Shown: piece after piece, positions 26,426 through 35,292 of the stretch
How positions within the stretch are numbered: position 1 is the stretch's first letter
Layout of the letters: each line of letters opens with the position of its first letter
Assembly: GCA_052078155.1 (NCBI GenBank)
Contig: JBQJBP010000001.1
Coordinates: forward strand, 1,240,001-1,304,000
Direction: 5' to 3'
From: CAXBMB01 sp052078155
Lineage (GTDB): Bacteria > Pseudomonadota > Alphaproteobacteria > Kiloniellales > DSM-21159
DNA length: 64,000 bases
Notes under the pieces: generated by a model
The model's database searches: none
What the model saw: the letters and a program-made list of their open reading frames with translations, nothing else
What the model was told of the DNA's origin: nothing
Made by a program: the position numbers and the translations under genes

Positions 26426-28323
26426 TGCGCGGCGACGAGACCACAACATCCACCCCCGGCCCCGCCGCCCAGATCGACCGTGACCTGCTGCGCTTTCTGA
26501 CCTGCGGTTCCGTTGACGATGGCAAGTCCACACTGATTGGCCGTCTGATGTACGACGCCGGCCTGATCTTTGATGATCAGCTGGAGCAGGTAAAAAGCCA
26601 GAGTGTCGGTCGCCCGACCGGCCCGGAAGGCATCGACTTCTCCCTCTTCGTGGACGGCCTCGAAGCTGAGCGCGAACAGGGCATCACCATCGACGTGGCC
26701 TACCGCTTCTTCAACACGGACAAGCGCAAGTTCATCGTGGCTGACACACCGGGTCACGAGCAGTACACCCGCAACATGGCAACCGGGGCCTCCAACTCCG
26801 ACCTGGCCGTGCTGCTGATTGATGCGCGCAAGGGCATTCTGACCCAGACCCGCCGCCACAGCCTGATTGTCTCCCTGCTGGGCATCAAAACGGTGGTGCT
26901 CGCGGTCAACAAGATGGATCTGGTGGGCTACGACGAAGCCACCTACCGGGCCATCGAACAGACCTACAGCGAAATTGCTGGGGAACTGGGCCTGGAGGTA
27001 ACCTCCATTCCCGTCTCCGCCATGACCGGGGACAACCTGGCCAAGCGCTATGACAACACGGGCTGGTATGACGGCCCGACCCTGTTGGAATTCCTGGAGC
27101 AGGCAGCGCCCTCCATTGCCCGTCAAAGCGGTGAATTCCGTCTGCCGGTTCAGTGGGTCAACCGCCCCAACCTGGATTTCCGCGGTTTCTCCGGCACCGT
27201 CCTGGGAGCGCCTGTTTCCATCGGAGACGAAATCACCGTCGCTGGCGTGGGTCAGAAAGCTCTGGTCAAAGATCTGGTCACCTTCAACGGCAGCCAGACC
27301 CAGGCCACGCCCGGCACCGCCATTACCCTGGTGTTGGACCGGGAAATCGATGTCAGCCGCGGCGACGTGCTGGTGCCCACAGAAAGCAAGATCGAACATG
27401 CGGACCAGCTGTCGGCAGATCTGATCTGGATGGACAGTGAGCATCTGCTGCCCGGCCGTCCCTACCTGCTGCAGTTGGGTCCCCAGACCGCCAACGCCAC
27501 GGTGTCGGAACTGAAGTACAAGGTCGACATCAACTCGGGCATGCACGAGGCCGCCAAGGTCCTGGAAATGAACGAGATCGGTCGCTGCAACATCTCCCTG
27601 GACCGGGCCATCAACTTTGATGCCTATGACGACAACCGGGAAATGGGCGGCTTCATTCTGATCGACCGCACCACCAACGCGACGGTCGCCGCCGGTCTGG
27701 CCCGCTTCCCGCTGCGCCGGGCGTCCAACATCGTCTGGCACCAGCTGGAGGTCTCCAAGACCGCCCATGGCAACCTCAAGGGTCAGAAACCCTGTGTGCT
27801 CTGGTTCACCGGTCTGTCTGGCGCCGGCAAATCCACGGTCGCCAACCTGGTGGAAAAACGCCTGCACTCCCTGGGCCGCCACACCTACACCCTGGATGGG
27901 GACAATGTGCGCCACGGCCTGAACCGGGACCTGGGCTTCACCGATGCCGATCGGGTGGAGAACATCCGCCGGGTGGGTGAGGTGTCCCGTCTCTTTGTCG
28001 ACGCAGGCCTGATCACCCTGGTTTCCTTCATCTCTCCCTTCAAGAGTGAGCGCGAACTGGCCCGCTCTCTGGTGGAAGAGGATGAATTCCTGGAGATCTT
28101 CGTGGATGCTTCTCTGGAAGTCTGTGAAAGCCGCGATCCCAAAGGTCTCTATGCCAAAGCCCGTGAAGGTCTGATCAAGAACTTTACCGGGATCGACCAG
28201 CCCTACGAAGCCCCGGAAAACCCGGAAATCCATCTGGACTCCGGCAAGTACAGCGCCGAGGAACTGGCCGAGCAGGTGGTGGACTACCTGAAGCGCAGCG
28301 GTCACATCCAGCTGCCCATCTGA
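26425..28323 (+). CDS. cysNC: Bifunctional sulfate adenylyltransferase subunit 1 / APS kinase (CysNC)
   Basis: 632 residues. The N-terminal GTPase part (CysN, about 1-440) has GSVDDGKSTLIGRLMYD near 29, DTPGHEQYTRNMATGA near 107 and the NKMD specificity motif near 162. The C-terminal APS kinase (CysC, about 450-630) has P-loop FTGLSGAGKSTVANLVEKRL near 460, then DGDNVRHGLNRDLGF and DPKGLYAKAREG. With CysD the protein converts sulfate to APS and then to PAPS, the donor used by all the sulfotransferases here. This NodQ-like fusion is common in alphaproteobacteria. The length is normal and all the motifs are intact. The operon ends 45 bases later at a strong terminator. Confidence 0.97.
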   Translation: MRGDETTTSTPGPAAQIDRDLLRFLTCGSVDDGKSTLIGRLMYDAGLIFDDQLEQVKSQSVGRPTGPEGIDFSLFVDGLEAEREQGITIDVAYRFFNTDKRKFIVADTPGHEQYTRNMATGASNSDLAVLLIDARKGILTQTRRHSLIVSLLGIKTVVLAVNKMDLVGYDEATYRAIEQTYSEIAGELGLEVTSIPVSAMTGDNLAKRYDNTGWYDGPTLLEFLEQAAPSIARQSGEFRLPVQWVNRPNLDFRGFSGTVLGAPVSIGDEITVAGVGQKALVKDLVTFNGSQTQATPGTAITLVLDREIDVSRGDVLVPTESKIEHADQLSADLIWMDSEHLLPGRPYLLQLGPQTANATVSELKYKVDINSGMHEAAKVLEMNEIGRCNISLDRAINFDAYDDNREMGGFILIDRTTNATVAAGLARFPLRRASNIVWHQLEVSKTAHGNLKGQKPCVLWFTGLSGAGKSTVANLVEKRLHSLGRHTYTLDGDNVRHGLNRDLGFTDADRVENIRRVGEVSRLFVDAGLITLVSFISPFKSERELARSLVEEDEFLEIFVDASLEVCESRDPKGLYAKAREGLIKNFTGIDQPYEAPENPEIHLDSGKYSAEELAEQVVDYLKRSGHIQLPI

Positions 28324-28367
28324 TTTCCACTGGGTCGGTAAAAGACCCCAAAGTGTGATCGACAAAA

Positions 28368-28400
28368 AGCCCGGCAGGACGGTTCCTGCCGGGCTATTTC
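28368..28400. terminator. Strong bidirectional terminator between cysNC and rmlA
   Basis: Perfect 12-bp stem AGCCCGGCAGGA/TCCTGCCGGGCT with a 4-base loop. It is followed by ATTTCTTT on the plus strand and, read the other way, by CTTTTTGTC. It serves the two convergent transcription units. Confidence 0.92.
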
Positions 28401-28445
28401 TTTGATCTGTCTCGGGCCTTTGGCAGGCCGCGAGATTTTAGAGCT

Positions 28446-29315
28446 TTACCGACCCTGAACGATGCGCTCCAGATAGAGGCCGTAGCCGGATTTCTTCAGG
28501 GGTTCAGCCAGGCGCATGACCTGTTCGGCGTCGATCCAGCCATTGCGGAAGGCGATTTCTTCCAGGCAGGCGATTTTCTGACCCTGGCGTTTTTCCAGGA
28601 CCCGCACGAACTCGGCAGCTTCCAGCAGGGAGTCGCAGGTGCCGGTGTCAAACCAGGCATGACCGCGACCCAACTGGGCCACATGCAGCTTTTTTGCTTC
28701 CAGATAGTGGTTGTTGACGTCGGTGATTTCCAGTTCGCCCCGCCAGGAGGGTTTGATGCCTTTGGCCACGTCCACCACATCGTTGTCGTAGAAGTAGATG
28801 CCGGTGACAGCCAGATTGGACTTGGGCACCTTGGGCTTTTCTTCGATGGAGACGGCCAGGCCGTCTTTGTCCATCTCCACCACGCCGTAGCGCTCCGGAT
28901 CAACAACGGAATAGGCAAATACCGTGGCCCCATCATCTTTCTTGGCGGCGGCGGACAGCGCTTCAGGCAGACCGTGGCCATAGAAGATGTTGTCGCCCAG
29001 CACCAGAGCGCAGGACTCGTTGCCGACGAACTCTTCGCCAATGATGAAAGCCTGGGCCAGTCCTTCCGGCTTGGGCTGGGCAGCATAAGACAGGTTGAGG
29101 CCCCAGTTGCTGCCATCTCCCAGCAGTTCCTGGAAAAGATGCTGATCGTGCGGCGTGGTGATGATCAGAATGTCCTTAATGCCGGCAAACATCAAAACGG
29201 ACAGCGGGTAGTAAATCATCGGCTTGTCGTAGACAGGCAGAAGCTGTTTGCAGACGGCCCGGGTGATGGGGTGAAGCCGCGTACCGGACCCGCCGGCGAG
29301 AATAATGCCACGCAT
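28446..29315 (-). CDS. rmlA: Glucose-1-phosphate thymidylyltransferase (RmlA)
   Basis: 289 residues, the standard length. N-terminal nucleotide-binding signature GGSGTRLHPITRAVCKQLLP (from residue 8) and YDKPMIYYPLSVLMFAGI; LGDNIFYGHGL near 109; EKPKVPKSN and the late RGHAWFDTGT motif. It joins dTTP and glucose 1-phosphate to dTDP-glucose, the first step of dTDP-rhamnose synthesis. AAGGA precedes the ATG. A terminator lies between rmlD and rmlA, so rmlA may also have its own promoter in the 197-base gap. Confidence 0.97.
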   Translation of the reverse strand: MRGIILAGGSGTRLHPITRAVCKQLLPVYDKPMIYYPLSVLMFAGIKDILIITTPHDQHLFQELLGDGSNWGLNLSYAAQPKPEGLAQAFIIGEEFVGNESCALVLGDNIFYGHGLPEALSAAAKKDDGATVFAYSVVDPERYGVVEMDKDGLAVSIEEKPKVPKSNLAVTGIYFYDNDVVDVAKGIKPSWRGELEITDVNNHYLEAKKLHVAQLGRGHAWFDTGTCDSLLEAAEFVRVLEKRQGQKIACLEEIAFRNGWIDAEQVMRLAEPLKKSGYGLYLERIVQGR

Positions 29316-29464
29316 TCTTTTTCAATCCTTTTTGGCGTTTGGCAGCTTCAGGCTTTGTCCAAACGCATTTTCTCAAGTCAGACGAACTTGTTATCTCTCA
29401 GACCACTACCTGTTCGACGCTGGTCAGTGCAAGCCCCGGGCGCCGTCTTCCTGTGGATCAAGAA

Positions 29465-29494
29465 AAAGCCCCGAGGAACTGTCCCCAGGGCTTT
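29465..29494 (-). terminator. Terminator after rmlD (minus strand)
   Basis: AAAGCCC/GGGCTTT stem with a 16-base loop, followed on the minus strand by TTCTTG. Together with the end of the stem this gives a five-T run. It lies 19 bases past the rmlD stop. Confidence 0.7.
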
Positions 29495-29512
29495 GACATC
29501 TGTCTCAGCTTC

Positions 29513-30391
29513 TTAGGCCGTATGGCCTTTGGATTTGAGATAACGATCCAGCGCATCGCTCCAGGTCGGAATTTCCCCGATCACCTTGGCCAGCTTGCTG
29601 TTGTCCAGCACAGAGTATTCCGGGCGCTGAGCCTTGGTCGGGAAGGCATTGCTGTCACAGGGAGACACCGTGGCTTTCACCCCGGCTTTCTCAATGATCT
29701 CCGCCGCGAACTGGTACCAGGTGGCCTGGCGGGAGTTCACCCCATGATAGATGCCGCCGGAAGCTTCTTTTTCCAGCAGGGAGAGGATCATCCAGGCAAT
29801 GTCTTCGGTGGAGGTCGGGCTCATGGTGATGTCATCCACCACCGAAAGCTCGCCACGGGCCGTGCCGGCCTTGATCATGGTTTCCACGAAGTTGCCGCCC
29901 TTACCGGACGCCCCGGCCACACCAAAGAGCGAGGCGACCCGCAGGACAATGCTGTCGGGATCGGCAATCAGCGCCAGGTTTTCACCACAGGCTTTGGTCG
30001 CGCCATAGACATTGAGCGGCCCCACCCCATCGCTTTCCACGTAAGGCTTGGACTGCCCCCGGCCGGAAAAGACATAGTCGGTGGAGACATGCACCAGCCG
30101 TGCTTTCTTTTCAGCACAGACCTCAGCCAGTCGCCGAACGGCAAAGGCGTTCACCTTGAAGCCCATGTCCGCGTTGTCTTCGACTTCGTCCGTCTTGTGA
30201 TAACTGGTGCAGTTGATCACCACGTCAAAATCTTGGCCTTCCAAAGCAGGCGCAATGGACTCAACGTCGGACACATCCATCTGGGCGCGCCCGAAGGGGA
30301 TCAGTTCGATCCCCGCGTGCTTGCCGGAAGCGACAGCTGAAGTCAGGTCCGTTCCCAGTTGCCCGTTGGGGCCGAGCAGAAGGGCCTTCAT
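29513..30391 (-). CDS. rmlD: dTDP-4-dehydrorhamnose reductase (RmlD)
   Basis: 292 residues, extended SDR. Nucleotide-binding loop GPNGQLGTDL is at 8-17. The RmlD hallmark STDYVFSGRG is near 104, the catalytic YGATK near 129 and FAEII-like helices follow. It reduces the 4-keto group in the last step of dTDP-L-rhamnose synthesis. The start codon overlaps the stop of the preceding SDR gene by 4 bases (ATGA), so translation is coupled. It belongs to the rmlC-SDR-rmlD(-rmlA) unit on the minus strand. Confidence 0.95.
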   Translation of the reverse strand: MKALLLGPNGQLGTDLTSAVASGKHAGIELIPFGRAQMDVSDVESIAPALEGQDFDVVINCTSYHKTDEVEDNADMGFKVNAFAVRRLAEVCAEKKARLVHVSTDYVFSGRGQSKPYVESDGVGPLNVYGATKACGENLALIADPDSIVLRVASLFGVAGASGKGGNFVETMIKAGTARGELSVVDDITMSPTSTEDIAWMILSLLEKEASGGIYHGVNSRQATWYQFAAEIIEKAGVKATVSPCDSNAFPTKAQRPEYSVLDNSKLAKVIGEIPTWSDALDRYLKSKGHTA

Positions 30392-31452
30392 ATTTTCAGC
30401 ATCCCATCATACATGACGGTTTCTTCAACGATCCGGCGTTCTTCAGCGGAAACTTCACCGCTCTGCTGGACCTGATCCAGCCAGCTGGCCAGGTTCTTGT
30501 ACCATTCCAGCGTGATGGTTTTGTCGTTCTTGTCCAGGGTTCCGGCGTCCAGAGCTTCGCAGATCTCCCGCACACCGTCTTCGGCGGTCAGTTCTGCCTT
30601 GTAGCCCAGAGCCTCGATCTTGTCGAAGCTGACCCGGTAGGAGCGGTGATCCACGTCACCGTACCATTCAACGGCCACATCACGGGGCACTTCATTGGCC
30701 ACCAGTTCACCCAGCGGGCCAAGCTGATAAACGTTTTCGGCGGAACCCACATTGAAGAGTTGGCCGTTCACCTTGTCAGCCGGAGCCGTCAGCATGAACA
30801 TCTGGGCCCGGGCGGTATCACGGACGTGCACCATGGGGCGCCACTGCTTGCCATCGCGCATCAGCGGCAGCTTGCCGGTTTTCCAGGCCCCGAAGGTCAT
30901 GCCGTTGATGGCCAGGTCGAACCTCATGCGCGGCGCCAGACCGTAAACGGTGGACTGACGCAGAACCACCACGCAGAAATTCTCATCAGCCAGCGGCAGA
31001 GTGTCGTGCTCTGCTTTTTCGTTGGCCTTGGCGTAGGTGGTCAAAGGATTGGTGGCAGAGGTTTCATCGGCGATGAAATCGGGATCCTGAAAACCGTAGA
31101 TGGAGCAGGAAGAGGGCAGAACGTAGCGGGTGGCACCGGCCTCTTTGGCCATTTTCGCGGTTTTCGCGCGAGACTGCCAGTTGATCTGCATGGTGGGTTC
31201 CTGGAAGAGCTCACCGGAAGGATCATTGGAGATGGCGACCAGATCGATCACGCCGTCCACACCTTCGAAATGTTCTGGGCGCAGTTTCCGGCAATCTTCC
31301 TGAATGAACTCCAGGCGATCATGGTTTTCCAACATTTCACGGCCAAAGAAGAACCGATCAATGGCGCGGACTTCATAGCCCTCAGCCAGGAGCATGGGGA
31401 CGAGAGTGCTGCCGATGTAACCACCTGCACCGGTTACCAGAATGCGTTTCAT
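30388..31452 (-). CDS. NAD-dependent epimerase/dehydratase-family SDR of unknown substrate
   Basis: 354 residues. The Rossmann loop TGAGGYIGSTLVP is at the N-terminus. A nucleotide-sugar SDR core follows, with SSCSIYGFQDPDF near 113 and the segment LRQSTVYGLAPRMRFDLAINGM. The position that normally carries the catalytic YxxxK reads YAKAN (near 139), with lysines at the second and sixth residues after Tyr. The usual lysine is therefore shifted or replaced, which needs checking against its family. It sits where rmlB often lies, but lacks RmlB length cues and motifs, so I do not call it RmlB. It may make another nucleotide sugar (epimerase or dehydratase), and it overlaps rmlD by 4 bases. Confidence 0.8.
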   Translation of the reverse strand: MKRILVTGAGGYIGSTLVPMLLAEGYEVRAIDRFFFGREMLENHDRLEFIQEDCRKLRPEHFEGVDGVIDLVAISNDPSGELFQEPTMQINWQSRAKTAKMAKEAGATRYVLPSSCSIYGFQDPDFIADETSATNPLTTYAKANEKAEHDTLPLADENFCVVVLRQSTVYGLAPRMRFDLAINGMTFGAWKTGKLPLMRDGKQWRPMVHVRDTARAQMFMLTAPADKVNGQLFNVGSAENVYQLGPLGELVANEVPRDVAVEWYGDVDHRSYRVSFDKIEALGYKAELTAEDGVREICEALDAGTLDKNDKTITLEWYKNLASWLDQVQQSGEVSAEERRIVEETVMYDGMLKI

Positions 31453-31513
31453 GTGAGAGGAACCTCTTTCGCTCAGCTTTGTCCAAAGGTCACAAAGGAC
31501 CTTGAGAAGGGAA

Positions 31514-31543
31514 AACCCAGCTCCCTTGGCAGGGAACCGGGTT
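31514..31543 (-). terminator. Terminator or attenuator between rmlC and the SDR gene
   Basis: AACCC/GGGTT and TCCCT/AGGGA form a two-part stem with a small internal loop. On the minus strand it is followed by TTTTCCC, 12 bases after the rmlC stop. It may lower expression of the downstream genes relative to rmlC. Confidence 0.55.
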
Positions 31544-31554
31544 CATTGTCTTGG

Positions 31555-32112
31555 TTAGAAAGGCAGGTCTGCGGCGATGTCAGCCAGCAGAGGCTGGTTC
31601 AGATCTTTTTCGGAGATCACGACGTCACCGGGATCCAGCGGCCATTCGATGCCCAGAGCCGGATCGTCCCATTTGATGCCAAAATCATTTTTGGGACCGT
31701 AGTAGTTGGAAACCTTGTAGACGGCCTCGGTGTTGGGCTCCAGCGTCATAAAGCCATGGGCAAAGCCAATGGGCACCAGGATCTGGTTCCACTCATCGGC
31801 GCTGATCACGGCAGAGACATGCTGGCCGTAGGTGGGAGAGTCCTTGCGCAGGTCGACGGCCACATCAAAGAGAGAGCCGCGCACACAGCGCACCAGCTTA
31901 TCCTGAGCAAAGGGAGGAGTCTGGAAGTGCAGACCGCGAATGACGCCTTTTTCAACGGACAGGGACTGATTGTCCTGCACGAAGTCGATGTCGATGCCGG
32001 CTTCTTTCATCGCCTTGGCATTGTAGGTTTCTGAGAAGAAACCCCGGTGATCGCCGTGCTTTTTCGGCTTGATGATCTTCACGTCAGGAATGGCGGTCGA
32101 AATGACTTCCAT
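31555..32112 (-). CDS. rmlC: dTDP-4-dehydrorhamnose 3,5-epimerase (RmlC)
   Basis: 185 residues, cupin fold. It carries RmlC hallmarks: KKHGDHRGFFSETYN near 17, IRGLHFQTPPFAQDKLVRC near 57 (catalytic His), VRGSLFDVAVDLRKDSPTYG, PIGFAHGFMTLE and the later YKVSNYYGP tyrosine segment. It epimerises C3 and C5 of dTDP-4-keto-6-deoxyglucose. First gene of the minus-strand rhamnose unit. rmlB, the dehydratase that precedes it in the pathway, is missing from the window. Confidence 0.96.
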   Translation of the reverse strand: MEVISTAIPDVKIIKPKKHGDHRGFFSETYNAKAMKEAGIDIDFVQDNQSLSVEKGVIRGLHFQTPPFAQDKLVRCVRGSLFDVAVDLRKDSPTYGQHVSAVISADEWNQILVPIGFAHGFMTLEPNTEAVYKVSNYYGPKNDFGIKWDDPALGIEWPLDPGDVVISEKDLNQPLLADIAADLPF

Positions 32113-32655
32113 CTGTAATCCCCCTAGAGAGCCCGTCAGGCTGCTTTTTCGTCATCTGTTTTTTCGAAACAGTACAACGGACCACTTTCTGCACCAGTTC
32201 TTCGCCACAACGCGAGCACAGTCTCTCGCCTGGAAGGGAACCTTTGTCCCCTCAGCCAAACTGCTTTCGACGGTTCAATGGGAAGCAACATTGAAACGAT
32301 TAGAAAGAAACCTCAAAAGAGGCGTCCAGCGGTACTGTTTTTCTCCTCCGGCCCATACAGCACCTCCGTTTGCAACAACGGATGTCCTACCCCGGATATC
32401 TCGCAGAAGACTCCGCGAATTCCTTAACAGAAAGGCACAGGCCAGCCGCCAAGGTTTTAGCTCTTTCGGGCTGTGGAAACAAGCGGTTTGCCTGTCCTTT
32501 TCAAGAAAAATACCTGCCAATTCTTCAAGGCTATTGGGGGCCAATTATGTTAACCAATTTGGCGGCCATTTGCGGGCAAGGAAGTAATCTCAAGTAAAGG
32601 CTGCTTTCTTGTATCAAAGCACCCGCGGCAGCTTAAAGATAATGATGGAATCACC
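32113..32655. other. Intergenic region upstream of rmlC
   Basis: 543 bases with no supported gene, AT-richer than its surroundings. It should hold the rmlC promoter (reading left). A small dyad CTGTTT/AAACAG with a 5-base loop lies at 32156-32172, 44 bases before the rmlC start, a possible operator. On its right it abuts the 3' end of the GT4 gene. Confidence 0.45.
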
Positions 32656-33759
32656 CTACTGTTGCGCGGCCAGAACCTGCCGCAAAAGGGCCGGGAACCG
32701 GGGGCCCCAATGCTCCAGACTGTAGTGATCTTCCACCCTTTTGCGCCCGGCCAGACCCAGGGTTTTGCGCAGTTCAGCTTCTGATACCAGGCGCTGCAAC
32801 GCCTGCTCCCAGGCAGCCAGATCGCTGGCCAGAAACCCGACCTGCGGGATCACAATGTCAGCATTGACCCCCACGGGCGACGCAACCACTGGCAAACCAG
32901 CGGCCATGTACTGGATCAGCTTGTAGCCGCATTTGCCCCGTTCGAAGGGCGTGTCAGGCAGGGGCATCAGACCAATATCGCAGCGTGCCAGGGCCGCGCC
33001 CTCTCCCGCTTCTGTCCAGGGTTCATGCACCACGGGCAAACCATTGAAGTCCCGGCCATCGCCCCCCACCAGCACCAGTTCCGCAGCCCCGCCCCGGCAG
33101 ATCTTCTGAAAGACCGGCTGCAGGAACTCCAGGTATCGGGTGTTGAGCGGCGTCCCCATCCATACCAGCCTGACCGGCTGACCGGTGTCTTGCTCCTCCT
33201 GACCGGCGGCCTGCTCTGCAGTGCTGTAATCGTGCAGAGGATAGCGGGCGGCTTCCACCACGGTGGGGACCAGCTCAATCGCCTTGGCACCGGCGCTGCG
33301 GGCATGATCAGCCAACACGGGGGAGCCAGCAACGACCAGCGCGGCGCCAGCCATGATCTTTTCCAGCTTGCCTGCCAGCAGACCTTTGGCCAGCGAAGAG
33401 GACGCCTGATTGTAGCGCAGATACCAGGCGTCATCGAAGTCCACCACATAGGGCGGCGCACAAGCCAGCAGCAGACGTTCAAAGCCATAGGGCAGATAGG
33501 GCAGCAGTTCCTTTTCGAACCACAGCAGATCGTAGCGCCGTGCTCCCAGCACCTGAAAAACCCGCCTGGCCATGGCCGAAAGAATGGCCCCTTTGTCACT
33601 GGGTTGTCCGCTGTAAAGCCGGGTGAGGTAGGCGTCATCCAGCAGGCTGGAAACCGTCACCTCGATGCCATCGGCTTCCAGAAATGGGAGAAAATCAAAA
33701 CAGCGCAGACGGCTGCTGCCACCCTTTCGGCTGTAGCGGGTCAGCGCCAGAACTCTCAT
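32656..33759 (-). CDS. GT4-family glycosyltransferase
   Basis: 367 residues from ATG at 33759. A longer in-frame opening exists, but it overlaps the neighbouring gene and is out of family. GT-B fold: N-terminal half (LTRYSRKGGSSRLRCFDFLP; YVVDFDDAWYLRYN) and a C-terminal donor domain with VWMGTPLNTRYLEFL, LVLVGGDGRDF, CDIGLMPLPDTPFERGKCGY and KLIQYMAAGLPVVASPVG, where the acidic E-x7-E region is modified. Start and stop overlap by 4 bases (ATGA) with the upstream GT2 gene, so the two are coupled. Retaining transferase for a surface glycan; sugar unknown. Confidence 0.88.
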   Translation of the reverse strand: MRVLALTRYSRKGGSSRLRCFDFLPFLEADGIEVTVSSLLDDAYLTRLYSGQPSDKGAILSAMARRVFQVLGARRYDLLWFEKELLPYLPYGFERLLLACAPPYVVDFDDAWYLRYNQASSSLAKGLLAGKLEKIMAGAALVVAGSPVLADHARSAGAKAIELVPTVVEAARYPLHDYSTAEQAAGQEEQDTGQPVRLVWMGTPLNTRYLEFLQPVFQKICRGGAAELVLVGGDGRDFNGLPVVHEPWTEAGEGAALARCDIGLMPLPDTPFERGKCGYKLIQYMAAGLPVVASPVGVNADIVIPQVGFLASDLAAWEQALQRLVSEAELRKTLGLAGRKRVEDHYSLEHWGPRFPALLRQVLAAQQ

Positions 33760-34814
33760 GGGGCCGTCCTTTGCTGACTGCCCGGTTTCGGGGCTTTCAG
33801 CGCCTCCGCAACGGGCTTCACCCCCCCGGCCCTGCGGGCAGTGATGAATATTCCAGGCAGACTGACATAAAGCTGGGCAAAGGCCCCCAGGGCAAAGCCC
33901 GCTTCTTTGGGCGAGCGATGCAACAACGCCAGAAGCAGCCGCGGCCAGGGTTCCAACAGACAGGTGCCCAGCAGCACGGACCAGGCAGCCGGGGCAGAAA
34001 AATGCTTGAAGCTGTAGAGCAGGCGGCTTTGCAACGACAAGAAGAGCCGACGCGTCGGGATCTGGGCAGAAATCCCGCCCGAAGCATGGGCCACCCTGGC
34101 CTTGGCGAAGTAGTGGCTGCGCCATCCTGCAGCCGCAACCTGCGCCGAGAAATCCAGATCCTCCAGGTAGAGGAAAAAGCGGTCATCAAAACCACCGAAG
34201 CCCTCAAACAACCGGCGACGTACCAGGTAGAAGGCCCCCATGACATGATCGACATCGCGGCTTTTGGCGTGATCCCAGTCGGTCATCAGCATGCCCCCGG
34301 CCCGAGCCGGAAAAAGGCGATGCAGCCCAAAAACCATCGACCAGAAGTTCCCTGCCGACGGCAATCGCGCACAGCAACGGGCGATCGAGCCGTCATCGTT
34401 CAGGAGCTGGGCACCCAGAATGGCCACGTCATCGTTTTCCGGCCGGGCCAGTTCCTTCACCGAAGCAGCCACGGCCCAGGGTGTCACTTTGGTATCTGGA
34501 TTGAGAAAGAGGACAAATTCCCCCTGCCCCAGCGCCGCCCCTTTGTTGCAGGCCCGGCCAAACCCTAGATTTGCGCCATTTTGCAAAACCTCAAGCGGCA
34601 GGTTGATATCCTGCAGGGAATCAAGAGACCCGTCGCTCGAGCCATTGTCCGCGAGCACGACTTTATTGAGCACCATGCCCTGCCAGTCACTCGCCGCCAG
34701 CGCCTCCAGACACTCCCTGATCTGCAGCCCTGCATTCCAGGTGACGATCACAATATCGACCGTCGGGCCGCTGTCCCCAAAGGATGCAGAAGAAAAAGGT
34801 GAACCTTGGACCAT
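33756..34814 (-). CDS. GT2 glycosyltransferase, WbbL rhamnosyltransferase-like
   Basis: 352 residues. GT-A core VDIVIVTWNAGLQIRECLEAL (from about 19), ADNGSSDGS near 54, and NLGFGRACNKGA near 80. The metal motif FLNPDTKV is near 104, with GAFYLVRRRLFEGFGGFD and FLYLEDLDFSAQVAAAGW in the catalytic-base region. This set is typical of WbbL-type rhamnosyltransferases, which fits the rml genes 2 kb away; the donor assignment is inference. Residues after about 250 include a hydrophobic stretch that may touch the membrane. First gene of a two-gene minus-strand unit. Confidence 0.88.
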   Translation of the reverse strand: MVQGSPFSSASFGDSGPTVDIVIVTWNAGLQIRECLEALAASDWQGMVLNKVVLADNGSSDGSLDSLQDINLPLEVLQNGANLGFGRACNKGAALGQGEFVLFLNPDTKVTPWAVAASVKELARPENDDVAILGAQLLNDDGSIARCCARLPSAGNFWSMVFGLHRLFPARAGGMLMTDWDHAKSRDVDHVMGAFYLVRRRLFEGFGGFDDRFFLYLEDLDFSAQVAAAGWRSHYFAKARVAHASGGISAQIPTRRLFLSLQSRLLYSFKHFSAPAAWSVLLGTCLLEPWPRLLLALLHRSPKEAGFALGAFAQLYVSLPGIFITARRAGGVKPVAEALKAPKPGSQQRTAP

Positions 34815-35292
34815 TGCCGGGAATAGACCTCTGAGCAGTCAGGAATCGCAGATCAAGAAAAACTATACACCCGTTAGGTCGCACACTGGCGCAGGAACAA
34901 CAATGTTCCTTCTTGCGTCATTCCCTCTCCCGCTTGCAGACGGGAACGGAGCAATCGCTCATTTTTGTCCCAGAGAAATGCCGGATCCGGCTGCAAGGAT
35001 GGTTTCTTTAAAGGCCCATTCATGGCATTAGAGCATGATTGGCTTGGCTGGAAGTGCTTCGCGCTTGAAACCAAACCGTGACGCAACCTTTATCTTGATA
35101 AAAAGAGACAAACTAACACTTTGAGCTCTATCCCTAAGTGATACCGCTTAAAGCGATTTGTCTCGAAAGCCGCACCCTGACGGCGCCACGACCATTGTAC
35201 AAAGAACGACGGCTGATCAAATGGCATGACAGGCCCTGCCCGTCTCATTGATCAGGTATCGGTGCTTTGCCCCAGAAAGACACCTGCGCTGC
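34815..35292. other. Divergent intergenic region with a 12-bp palindrome
   Basis: 478 bases between the WbbL-like gene (minus) and the ligase-like gene (plus), expected to hold both promoters. It contains the perfect palindrome GCCGGATCCGGC at 34980-34991. No gene is supported. Confidence 0.45.

Noticed and set aside
26416..28365. 649-residue minus-strand open frame opposite cysNC
   Set aside because: Codon bias of the real gene leaves the opposite frame open. No motif, and cysNC is unambiguous.
30646..32034. 462-residue plus-strand open frame across the SDR and rmlC
   Set aside because: It runs across two genuine minus-strand genes and has no family similarity.
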